Part shown: one piece after another, positions 28,450-35,764 of the stretch
How positions within the stretch are numbered: the stretch's first letter is position 1
Layout: every line of letters begins with the position of its first letter
The notes under the pieces: model-generated
Database searches by the model: none
The model's input: only the letters and a program-made list of their open reading frames with translations
Told to the model about the DNA's origin: nothing
From: Plantactinospora endophytica
Lineage (GTDB): Bacteria; Actinomycetota; Actinomycetes; Mycobacteriales; Micromonosporaceae
Length of the DNA stretch: 64,000 bases
Direction of reading: 5' to 3'
NCBI RefSeq assembly: GCF_016862915.1
Contig: NZ_BONW01000042.1
Span: 242,028 to 306,027 of the forward strand
Made by a program: the position numbers and the translations under genes

Positions 28450-31400
28450 ACGTACCTGTGCCACCGGCCGACGCCGATCCCGTACGGCTGCGGATCCTCG
28501 GCCCGCTGCGGATGTGGCGCGGCGCTGCCGAACTGGACCCGGGCCCCCGGCAACAGGCGTACCTGCTGGCCCTGCTCCTGGCCCGGGTAGGTCAACCGAT
28601 CACGACGAGCGAGTTGACCGGCCTGATCTGGGGCGACGACGTCCCGACGAGTGCACTCAACGTCATCCAGAAGTACGTCGGCGCACTGCGGCGTCTGCTC
28701 GAACCCGCGATCTCCGTTCGGGAAGCCGGCTCGTACCTGCACCGCCGTGGCAACGCGTACCTGTTCAGCGCCGGCCCTGGCATGCTGGACCTGGTCGCCT
28801 TCCGGGAACTGCTCGACGCCGCCCGGGGCGCCCTGGCCCGACAGCATCCCGAAACGGCGTTCGAGCACTACGTCGAGGCGCTCGACCTGTGGCAGGGCCC
28901 GGCGGCGGAAGGATTCACCCACGGAACGACCGCGATGGCGATCTTCGCCGCTCTCGACGACGAGTTCCACGCCGCCTGCACGGCCGCGGCCGACCTGGCC
29001 GTGTCGCTGCGCCGACCGGAGCGGGTACTCCCGGCGTTGCAGCTCGCCACCAAGATGGCACCGTTCCACGAACCCGTACAGACGAGCCTCATCTCCATCC
29101 TGGGCGCGGCCGGACGCCAGGCCGAGGCGCTGTCGGCGTTCCGCGTACTCCGGGACCGCCTGGCCGACGAGCTCGGCATCGACCCCGGCCCGGAGTTGCA
29201 GGCCGCCTACCTGCGGGTGCTGACGCAGGCCCCGGCGTCCCAACCGGCGGCGGTCACCGCCGGCAAGGCCGGCGGAGGACCCGCGCGGAAGCCGGCCGGC
29301 CTGATCGGCAGGGCCGAGGAACTCGCCGTGCTGCGGCAGTCCGTGGAGGCGGCGCTCACCGGCGGCACCGGGCTCGCCGTCGTCGAGGGCGAACCGGGCG
29401 TGGGCAAGACCCGCCTGCTGGAGGAGGTCGCCGAGCTGGCGGATCAGGGCGGTGCACGCGTCGTCTGGGCCTCCTGCCTGGAAGGTGACGGAACTCCCTC
29501 GATGTGGCCGTGGGAGCAGGCGCTCGGCACCGTCGTCGACAGTCTGCCCGGGTCGGCGCGGGAGAAGTGGCTGGCCAGCGAACTCGGTAGCCTCCTCGAA
29601 TCGCGGGACGACGACGGCGGGCCGACGGTCTCCGGCGGCCGGGCCCAGTTCCGGCTGTTCGAGCAGGTCGTCACCGTCATCGGTCAGGTCGCGGCCGAAC
29701 GGCCGGTACTGCTCGTCCTGGACGACCTGCAATGGGCCGATGCCGCCTCGCTCCAGTTGTTCGGCCACCTGGCGGGCCGGCTGCCGGCCGGTACCGCGAT
29801 CATCGGCGCCCTCCGCGACCGGGCGCCCACCCCGGGCTCCGACCTTTCACGGGTGCTGGCCGCCGCCAGCCGGTTGTCCAGCCACCGCAGGATCCGACTC
29901 GGCCCGCTCAGCCTGGCCGAGGTGGCAGAACTCATCCGCCGCGAAGCCGGCCACCAGCCCGGCGCCGACGTCGCCCGCAGCATCCACGCCCGTACCGCCG
30001 GCAACCCGTTCTACGTCCGGGAACTGTCCCGGCTGCTCAGCGACCGTGGTGCGCTCGCCGACGACGCGGCGCCGGTGCGGGCCGGGGTGCCGTCGACGGT
30101 GCGGGACGTCGTCCGTGGCCGGATGGCCAGCCTCGACGACGCTGCCCGCGACCTGCTGCAGGTCGCCGCGCTTCTCGGCCGCGACGTCGACCTCGGACTG
30201 CTCGCCCGGGCCGCCGGCACCGACGCCGCCGACTGCCTCGAACGCCTCGAACCGCTGCGGGCGCTCGGGCTGCTCGAAGCCGGACCCGAGGACCCGTTCT
30301 CGATGCGCTTCGCGCACGACCTGGTACGCGAGTCGATCACGGAGACGACCGCGCCACAGCGGGCGATCCGGCTGCACCTGCGTGTCGCGGACGCGCTCGA
30401 AACGAGCCGGGCGGACGACGAGTCCGTCACCGAGCGTCTCGCCTACCACCTGTGGGCCGCCGGCCCCCTCGCCGACCCGGTTCGCACCGCGGAGGCGCTC
30501 AAGCGGGCCGGTCGTCGCGCGGCGACCAAGCTCGCCTTCGCTGCCGCCGACCGGCATCTGGAGACCGCCGCCCAGGTCGCGCGGAACGCCGGGTTGCCGG
30601 AGTTGGAGCTGTCCGCCCTCTCGCTGCTCGCCATCGCCCCGCGCCGGCAGGCCGGGTTCGGCGGCACGACGTTCGATCTGTTGGAGCGTGCCGAACACCT
30701 GGCCCGCCAGCTCGGCCGTGACGTCGAGGCCGCCGGTCTCCTCTTCGCCCGCCTGTTCGGGGCCTACACCTTCCTGGAGCCCGACCGCGAACACCTGGTC
30801 CGCCGGCTGTACGAGCAGGGAGAGGCGTCCTCCGATCCGATCCTGCGGGTGTACGGCCGGCAGGCATGGGGCCTGCACCAGTGGGACATCGGGAACATCG
30901 GCGAGGCATACCGGTACTTCATGGCGAACGACCCCGCCGTGCTGCACGGCGCCGTCTCGGCACACAGCGGGACCTCCGTCCGGCGGGACGTCTCGGGTGA
31001 GTGGCCCGGCTGGCGGGCCGTCGTGACCGCACTGCACGGAGACGCCGGGACGGCGGGCACGATGATCGACGAATGGAACGGCCCGGCCGACCCGCTGGGG
31101 GTCGCGACCTGGGCCTACTACATCACCATCATCGCCTCCATGGCCGGTGACGCGGACTGGGTGATACGCACGATCGAGCGGTGGATGGCCATGGGCACCG
31201 GCCGCACCGCCGTCCAGCAGGAGCACTACGTGCGGCTGAACTGGTACTGGGCCCGGGCCCTCACCGGCGCCGATCCGGCCGGGATCGCGGCGGAGGCCGA
31301 ACAGTTGCTGGCCACGACGCTTGTCGACCCGCCACGGTGGGGCATCGCGTACCACAACGGGCTGCTCGCCGAGATGTGGCTGGCCGCCGGCAGGCCGGTC

Positions 31401-31712
31401 GAGGCCGGCGCCGCCCTCGACCGGGCGGACCGGGCACTCGAAGCCCACGGCCAGCGCTACGCCGAAGGACTCGTCCGCCTGCTGCGGGCGCGCCTGCTGC
31501 ACGCCCGGGGCGAGCCCGTCGACGTCGTCCGGGCCGCCGCCGAAGCGGCCCGCGTCTGGTCCGCCGGTCACGAGAGCCACCTTTTCGCCCGCCGGGCCGA
31601 GGAGTTCGTGGCCTCCCTCGGCCGACCTCCCATCAGCCGCCAGCAACGCGGCGGCCACCATCCGTCGGACGGGCGACCGTCACCAGGTACAGCAACAGCC
31701 CGGCCGTGGTGA
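28446..31712 (+). CDS. BTAD/AAA-ATPase transcriptional regulator (large SARP-type)
   Basis: 1088 aa. N-terminal winged helix opening with RLRILGPLRMW, BTAD to about residue 255, an AAA_16-like ATPase with GEPGVGKTRL near 316 and Walker B VLLVLDDLQWAD, then a long alpha-helical region resembling TPR/MalT-type repeats. No LuxR helix-turn-helix is found at the C-terminus. The 4-nt overlap with the transporter gene suggests a regulator sensing what that transporter moves, which is inference. Its last 80 nt overlap the convergent MFS gene end; the final 28 residues are low-complexity read-through. Confidence 0.88.
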   Translation: MNVPVPPADADPVRLRILGPLRMWRGAAELDPGPRQQAYLLALLLARVGQPITTSELTGLIWGDDVPTSALNVIQKYVGALRRLLEPAISVREAGSYLHRRGNAYLFSAGPGMLDLVAFRELLDAARGALARQHPETAFEHYVEALDLWQGPAAEGFTHGTTAMAIFAALDDEFHAACTAAADLAVSLRRPERVLPALQLATKMAPFHEPVQTSLISILGAAGRQAEALSAFRVLRDRLADELGIDPGPELQAAYLRVLTQAPASQPAAVTAGKAGGGPARKPAGLIGRAEELAVLRQSVEAALTGGTGLAVVEGEPGVGKTRLLEEVAELADQGGARVVWASCLEGDGTPSMWPWEQALGTVVDSLPGSAREKWLASELGSLLESRDDDGGPTVSGGRAQFRLFEQVVTVIGQVAAERPVLLVLDDLQWADAASLQLFGHLAGRLPAGTAIIGALRDRAPTPGSDLSRVLAAASRLSSHRRIRLGPLSLAEVAELIRREAGHQPGADVARSIHARTAGNPFYVRELSRLLSDRGALADDAAPVRAGVPSTVRDVVRGRMASLDDAARDLLQVAALLGRDVDLGLLARAAGTDAADCLERLEPLRALGLLEAGPEDPFSMRFAHDLVRESITETTAPQRAIRLHLRVADALETSRADDESVTERLAYHLWAAGPLADPVRTAEALKRAGRRAATKLAFAAADRHLETAAQVARNAGLPELELSALSLLAIAPRRQAGFGGTTFDLLERAEHLARQLGRDVEAAGLLFARLFGAYTFLEPDREHLVRRLYEQGEASSDPILRVYGRQAWGLHQWDIGNIGEAYRYFMANDPAVLHGAVSAHSGTSVRRDVSGEWPGWRAVVTALHGDAGTAGTMIDEWNGPADPLGVATWAYYITIIASMAGDADWVIRTIERWMAMGTGRTAVQQEHYVRLNWYWARALTGADPAGIAAEAEQLLATTLVDPPRWGIAYHNGLLAEMWLAAGRPVEAGAALDRADRALEAHGQRYAEGLVRLLRARLLHARGEPVDVVRAAAEAARVWSAGHESHLFARRAEEFVASLGRPPISRQQRGGHHPSDGRPSPGTATARPW

Positions 31713-32877
31713 GCACGAACCCGGCCCAGACCGTGGACAGGGTGCCCAAGCCGGCGTGCAGGGCGATCGCGCCGCCGACCGCGCCGAGCGCGTTGGCCAG
31801 GTTGAGCGCGGCAAGGTTGAGCGCACCCATCAGCGTCGGGGCGTCCGGCGCGAAACCGGTCAACCGGACCTGGATGGTGGGGATCGCGGCCATCATCGTC
31901 GCGCCGACGCCGAACAGGCAGGGCAGCAGCACCGCGAGGTGGTCGCCGGCCGTGCCGATCAGCACCAGCAACGCCAGCACTCCGCCGTAGCCGACCACCA
32001 GGCCACGGTGGTCGTACCGGTCGGCGACCCGCCCGCCGAAATGGTTGCCGACCGCCATGCCGAGACCGAAGACGGCCAGCGCCACCGGGATGACCGAGGC
32101 ATCCCGCCGCGCGGCGTCGGTGACGAACGGGCCGATGAACGTGTAGACGGCGAAGATGCTCGAGATGCCGAGCGCCGCCACGGTCAGCACCAGCCAGATC
32201 TCGCGCCGGCGGAGCGCACCGAGTTCGCCCGCGACGGAGCTGCCGTGCAGTTCGTCGGTGCGCGGCAGCCACGCCAGCAGGGCGGCGCCGGCGAGCAGAC
32301 CCACGGCGGCCACGGTCCAGTACATGGCGCGCCAACCGGCGTGCTGGCCGATGAGGGTGGCGAGCGGCGATCCGAGGACGGTGGCGACGGTGAGCCCGCC
32401 CATCACGGTGGCGAACGCCTCGCCGCCCCGCCCCGGACCGAACACGTACGCGGCGACGACGGCACCGGCGCCGAAGAACGCGCCCTGCACACTGCCGGCC
32501 AGGAACCGGAACACCACGAGCGACGCGATGTCCGGCGCCAGTGCGGAGAGTGTGTTTCCGGCCAGGAACAGCAGGATCAGACCGAGCAGCAGGGAGCGGC
32601 GGTTCACCGTGGCGGCGAGCAGCGTGATCGCCGGGGAGCCGACGATCACGCCGATCGCGTACGCGGTGATCGCGTGCGTGGCGACCGGGATCGACACGTC
32701 GAGATCGGATGCGAACAGCTGGATGATGCCGTTGCTGCCGAACTCGCCGGTGCCGATCGCGAACGTGCCCAGCACCAGGGCGAGCAGCGTCAACCTCGGG
32801 TTCCGGACCGGTGAGCGCCCTGCGGTGTGCCGTCGCCTCTCGACGGCGGACGGCTGCTCGTACGTGTGCTGATGCAT
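31633..32877 (-). CDS. MFS transporter (DHA1 family)
   Basis: 414 aa with 12 hydrophobic spans. Motif A-like segments are seen after TM2 (LLAATVNRRSLLLG) and after TM8 (GRVADRYDHRGLV). It resembles the arabinose-efflux/multidrug DHA1 group. ATG 32877 has AGGAGAGGG. It is preceded on the same strand by a 47-codon gene whose stop TAG runs into this RBS, and by an alpha/beta hydrolase gene, making a three-gene operon. Substrate unknown. Confidence 0.9.
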   Translation of the reverse strand: MHQHTYEQPSAVERRRHTAGRSPVRNPRLTLLALVLGTFAIGTGEFGSNGIIQLFASDLDVSIPVATHAITAYAIGVIVGSPAITLLAATVNRRSLLLGLILLFLAGNTLSALAPDIASLVVFRFLAGSVQGAFFGAGAVVAAYVFGPGRGGEAFATVMGGLTVATVLGSPLATLIGQHAGWRAMYWTVAAVGLLAGAALLAWLPRTDELHGSSVAGELGALRRREIWLVLTVAALGISSIFAVYTFIGPFVTDAARRDASVIPVALAVFGLGMAVGNHFGGRVADRYDHRGLVVGYGGVLALLVLIGTAGDHLAVLLPCLFGVGATMMAAIPTIQVRLTGFAPDAPTLMGALNLAALNLANALGAVGGAIALHAGLGTLSTVWAGFVLTTAGLLLYLVTVARPTDGGRRVAGG

Positions 32878-32887
32878 CGTCCCTCTC

Positions 32888-33031
32888 CTACGCGGTCGCT
32901 TCGCCCGGGCCGGTACGGGCGTAGCCGCGCCGCAGCAGCCCGACCGCCGTCGTGTCGTCAGCGGTCCGGTCGTACTCCTCGGGGATCCGCGAGCTCCCGG
33001 AGTCCGTCGACAGCCCGAGACGCTCGAACAT
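32888..33031 (-). CDS. 47-codon gene coupled to the alpha/beta hydrolase gene
   Basis: ATG 33031 shares a base with the TGA of the hydrolase gene (TGATG), and the TAG ends exactly where the RBS of the MFS gene begins. The 47-aa product starts MFERLGL, is hydrophilic with no membrane span or signal, and contains IPEEYDR and LLRRGYAR. It fills the gap between two genes of one operon with no spare bases, which argues for a real gene or for the tail of a worn one. I do not recognise its family. Confidence 0.55.
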   Translation of the reverse strand: MFERLGLSTDSGSSRIPEEYDRTADDTTAVGLLRRGYARTGPGEATA

Positions 33032-33816
33032 CAGCGCGCCGCCCGCTCGACCAGCTCGGCCGTCACGTCGGGCTGCGAGATCATCGCGACGTGCGACGCG
33101 GCGACCTCACGGACCTGCGACCCGGCCCGCTGCGCCATGAACCGCTGCGCAGCGGCGGGCAGCACCTTGTCGTTGCGGGCCACGAGATACCAGGACGGAA
33201 TCGTCCGCCACGCCGGTGCGCCGGACGGCTCGCCGAGCGTGCGCGCGTCAGCCGGTCGCTGGCCGGCCCACATCAGTTCCGCCGTCGGCCTCGGCACGTC
33301 CCCGGCGAACACGTCGCGGAAGACGTCCTTCTTGACGTAGCCGTCGACGAGACCGGCACCGTAGGGACGGAAGTCCAGCGCCGCCTCGTCCAGCCTGCTC
33401 CCCGGGTACTTCGTCTGCAGGCCCAGGAGCGTCTCGCCCTCGTCGGGTACGAACGCGGCGACGTAGACCAGCGCCTTCACGTTCGGGTTGCCGGCCGCCG
33501 CGTTCGTGGTGACGATCCCGCCGTAGGAATGCGCCACGAGCACCATCGGCCCGCTGACCGTCGCCAGGATGCTGGCCAGGTAGGCAGCATCGGCGGAAAC
33601 GCTGCGCAGTGGGTTCGCCGGGGCGATGACCGGGTAGCCGTCGCGGACCAGCCGTGCGGCGACGCCGTTCCAGCCGGAGGCGTCGGCGAAGGCACCGTGC
33701 ACGAGTACCACGGTGGGCTTCGGCTTCGGGTGGTGCGCCTGGGCCGCAGGCGCCCCGACGAACGCACCGGTGGCGGCTGCGGCCGATCCGGCCAGAATGG
33801 TTCTGCGAGTCGTCAT
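33031..33816 (-). CDS. Secreted alpha/beta hydrolase
   Basis: 261 aa. A twin-arginine type leader TTRRTILAGSAAAATGAF is followed by AQAHH at the likely cleavage site. The fold is shown by VVLVHGAFADASGW (oxyanion region), the nucleophile elbow AHSYGG, and a late histidine in AASHVAM. This subgroup (esterase/salicylate esterase-like) acts on small esters, but the substrate is not predictable. ATG 33816 fits the leader; the frame runs on to 33891 without a signal. It is transcribed divergently from the 2TM gene across a palindromic operator. Confidence 0.88.
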   Translation of the reverse strand: MTTRRTILAGSAAAATGAFVGAPAAQAHHPKPKPTVVLVHGAFADASGWNGVAARLVRDGYPVIAPANPLRSVSADAAYLASILATVSGPMVLVAHSYGGIVTTNAAAGNPNVKALVYVAAFVPDEGETLLGLQTKYPGSRLDEAALDFRPYGAGLVDGYVKKDVFRDVFAGDVPRPTAELMWAGQRPADARTLGEPSGAPAWRTIPSWYLVARNDKVLPAAAQRFMAQRAGSQVREVAASHVAMISQPDVTAELVERAAR

Positions 33817-33870
33817 GGCAGAGATTTCCTTCCAGCAAGGGGGACGATCGCCGGCCAGCGTAGGTACGGC

Positions 33871-33913
33871 CACTTGACGGTTACTGACCAACGGATTCAG
33901 TAGCCGTCAAGTG
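33871..33913. promoter_or_regulatory. Long palindromic operator in a divergent promoter
   Basis: CACTTGACGG (33871-33880) and its exact complement CCGTCAAGTG (33904-33913) enclose TACTGA (33882-33887) and TCAGTA (33897-33902), giving 16 of 17 paired bases per arm around a 9-nt centre. Each arm carries TTGACG with a TCAGTA-like box 17 nt on, so the site overlaps promoter elements on both strands. TACT...AGTA cores are known for HxlR/DUF24 and some TetR-type repressors; no such regulator gene is adjacent. Confidence 0.7.
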
Positions 33914-33934
33914 CGCGGGCCTAGCTTCCTCACC

Positions 33935-34141
33935 ATGCGATCGACGACGAACGGGGCCGCCGCCAGATGGGGCCTGCGAATCCACGCCCTCTGGTATGTC
34001 CTGGCCAACGTGGGCCAGGTCTTCACTTGGTACTACGCTACGCCCGAACAGTTCTTCTGGCCCCTGTGGTCAATCGTCGGGTGGGGCGTCGGACTGGCGT
34101 TCCACGCCTGGGCGGTCAACCGGAACCGGCACCGGATCTGA
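33935..34141 (+). CDS. Small 2TM-domain membrane protein
   Basis: 68 aa. Two hydrophobic helices (ALWYVLANVGQVFTWYY and FWPLWSIVGWGVGLAFHAW) flank a short loop with a conserved-looking P-E-Q-F-F-W. This is the 2TM domain often found alone or fused to histidine kinases in actinobacteria. A -10-like TAGCTT (33922-33927) lies 7 nt before the ATG, which suggests a leaderless transcript; the operator palindrome lies just upstream. Role unknown. Confidence 0.75.
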   Translation: MRSTTNGAAARWGLRIHALWYVLANVGQVFTWYYATPEQFFWPLWSIVGWGVGLAFHAWAVNRNRHRI

Positions 34142-34339
34142 ACGCCGCCGTTTCTCCTGGAGTTCGCTCCATGTTCACCTGGCCGGAATGCACTCGGGAG
34201 TTCAGACGCAACTCCAGATGCACGACAACATGATCACCAATAATCCGGCGAACTGGCCGAGTCAGATCGTCCCGATCTGGGGACCCATATCCCACGGCAG
34301 ATCGCGGGAAACTGTGCGGCGTGCGGTGGCCGGGGCGGC

Positions 34340-34345
34340 TAGGTT
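34340..34345 (+). promoter_or_regulatory. -10 box of a leaderless promoter
   Basis: TAGGTT ends 6 nt before the GTG of the MOSC gene. This is the normal distance from a -10 box to the transcription start, so the mRNA probably begins at the start codon. The 34142-34339 stretch holds no supported gene. Confidence 0.5.
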
Positions 34346-34351
34346 GCGGGC

Positions 34352-35014
34352 GTGAGCAGGATTGTTTCGGTCAACCTGGCGGCGCCCGAGCCCAACCCGG
34401 CCAAGGGCGAAGCTGTCACGGGCATCAGGAAGCGGCCGGTCGATCATCTGGTCACCCTGTCCGCACCGCAGCCCGAGCCAACCGGGCCACGCAGCGACCA
34501 AGTCGGTGACCAGGTCTTCGACACCGAGCACCACGGCGGCGGCGACCAGGCCGTCTACGCGTACGCGCGGGAGGACTACGACTGGTGGCAGGCGCGGCTG
34601 AGTCGCCGGCTGGCCAACGGGCTCTTCGGCGAGAACCTGACGACCGAGGGAGTCGACGTCAACGGCGCGGTCATCGGCGAGCGGTGGCGCGCCGGTCCAC
34701 GGTTGGTCCTCCAGCCGACCTTCGGCCGCGTCCCCGGCGTCACGTTCCAACGGATGATGGGCGAGCCGCGCTGGATGAAGACCTTCGCCAGGGCGCAACG
34801 CCCGGGCGCGTACCTGCGGGTGCTGGAAGAGGGCGAGGTGTGGGCCGGCGATCCGGTGACCGTCGAGGACCGTCCGGCGCACGGGGTGACGATCGCGCAG
34901 GCTTTCCGGGCGTACCTGACCGAGCCGGAACTACTGCCCGAGCTGGTCGAGATCGACGGGCTGCCCGACGACCTGCGCGAGACCCTCGCGGAGCGGCTTC
35001 TCCGGCGGCGATAG
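34352..35014 (+). CDS. MOSC domain protein lacking the usual cysteine
   Basis: 220 aa, YiiM-like. Visible family parts are VYAYAREDYDWW, the FGENLTTEGVDVNGAVIGERW core and a C-terminal three-helix end. MOSC proteins bind or sense molybdenum-sulfur cofactor through a conserved cysteine in a P-R-x-P-C motif; here the matching segment reads FGRVPGVTFQ with glycine in place of cysteine. Activity on the cofactor is therefore doubtful. Start GTG at 34352 follows a leaderless promoter. It is followed by 29-bp repeats. Confidence 0.85.
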   Translation: MSRIVSVNLAAPEPNPAKGEAVTGIRKRPVDHLVTLSAPQPEPTGPRSDQVGDQVFDTEHHGGGDQAVYAYAREDYDWWQARLSRRLANGLFGENLTTEGVDVNGAVIGERWRAGPRLVLQPTFGRVPGVTFQRMMGEPRWMKTFARAQRPGAYLRVLEEGEVWAGDPVTVEDRPAHGVTIAQAFRAYLTEPELLPELVEIDGLPDDLRETLAERLLRRR

Positions 35015-35080
35015 CTCCTGATCGAGTGGCCGGCGCCGCCGATCGGCACGTCCGCGCGCAGCAGGTACCGGATCCGCCGC

Positions 35081-35196
35081 AACCCGCGCATGACGCGCCC
35101 CGGCCTCCCAACCCGCGCGTGACGCGCCTTGGCCTCACAACCCGCGCGTTACGCGGTCTGGCCTCACCGACCCACGCGTTACGCGGCTTGGTCCCG
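35081..35196. repeat. Four 29-bp tandem repeats with a CGCGTnACGCG core
   Basis: Units start at 35081, 35110, 35139 and 35168. Each holds a palindrome of the form CGCGTGACGCG or CGCGTTACGCG (the first is CGCATGACGCG), followed by a G/C/T-rich tail such as CCTTGGCCTCAC. Units 1-3 are 29 nt exactly; unit 4 has one inserted base and drifts at its end. They lie in the 304-nt gap between MOSC and YCII genes, outside any supported gene. Confidence 0.75.
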
Positions 35197-35318
35197 CCGT
35201 CCTTCGGAACGCGGTCTGCGGCTGGACGACGGAAGAAATTCGACCGAACCTGTCGAGGACCGGTGCCGGCCGTTCGTCATACGGAGGACGCAGCACTTTC
35301 CAGCCACGAGGAGCAACG

Positions 35319-35678
35319 ATGAAGTACGCGATGCTGATCTTCGGCGACGACCGCGAGTGGACCGCGCTCTCCCCCGCCGACGAGCAGGACCTGATGAAGC
35401 AGGTCTTCGAGTGGTACGAGCGGTGGCAGCCGACCGGCAAGATCGCCGACGGCGGTGCCGAGCTTCAGCCACGGGACGCGGCGAAGACCGTGCGCGCCGG
35501 AGCGGACGGCCAGCCGGTGATCACCGACGGGCCGTACCTGGAGCTCAAGGAGGTCATCGGCGCGGTCGTCATGCTGGAGTGCGACGACATCGACGAGGCC
35601 GCCCGGATCGCGGCCACCTGGCCACTCGCCGCCGGGATGAGCGCGCTGGAGGTCCGTCCGGTGCTCAGCCGCGACTGA
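35319..35678 (+). CDS. YCII-related (DGPF) protein
   Basis: 119 aa. It opens with MKYAMLIFGDD and holds VITDGPYLELKEVIGAVVML, the DGPF motif region of the family, then a ferredoxin-like end ALEVRPVL. These small proteins are usually encoded beside ECF sigma factors with a long C-terminal domain, as here, although in this window the two are convergent with an 86-nt gap. Function of the family is unclear. RBS GAGGAG precedes the ATG. Confidence 0.9.
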   Translation: MKYAMLIFGDDREWTALSPADEQDLMKQVFEWYERWQPTGKIADGGAELQPRDAAKTVRAGADGQPVITDGPYLELKEVIGAVVMLECDDIDEAARIAATWPLAAGMSALEVRPVLSRD

Positions 35679-35764
35679 CGGCTGTCCCGCCGATCTCGAT
35701 AGGGCGGCCGCCGATGGTGGTAACGGGGGGCGGCCGCCCATGGCGCTGACCTGGGGCGCCGGTC

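Noticed and set aside
32952..33140. Plus-strand frame of 62 codons
   Set aside because: It is the antisense of the coupled 47-codon gene and hydrolase end, and has no RBS.
35081..35196. CRISPR array
   Set aside because: The 29-bp units are direct tandem repeats without unique spacers.
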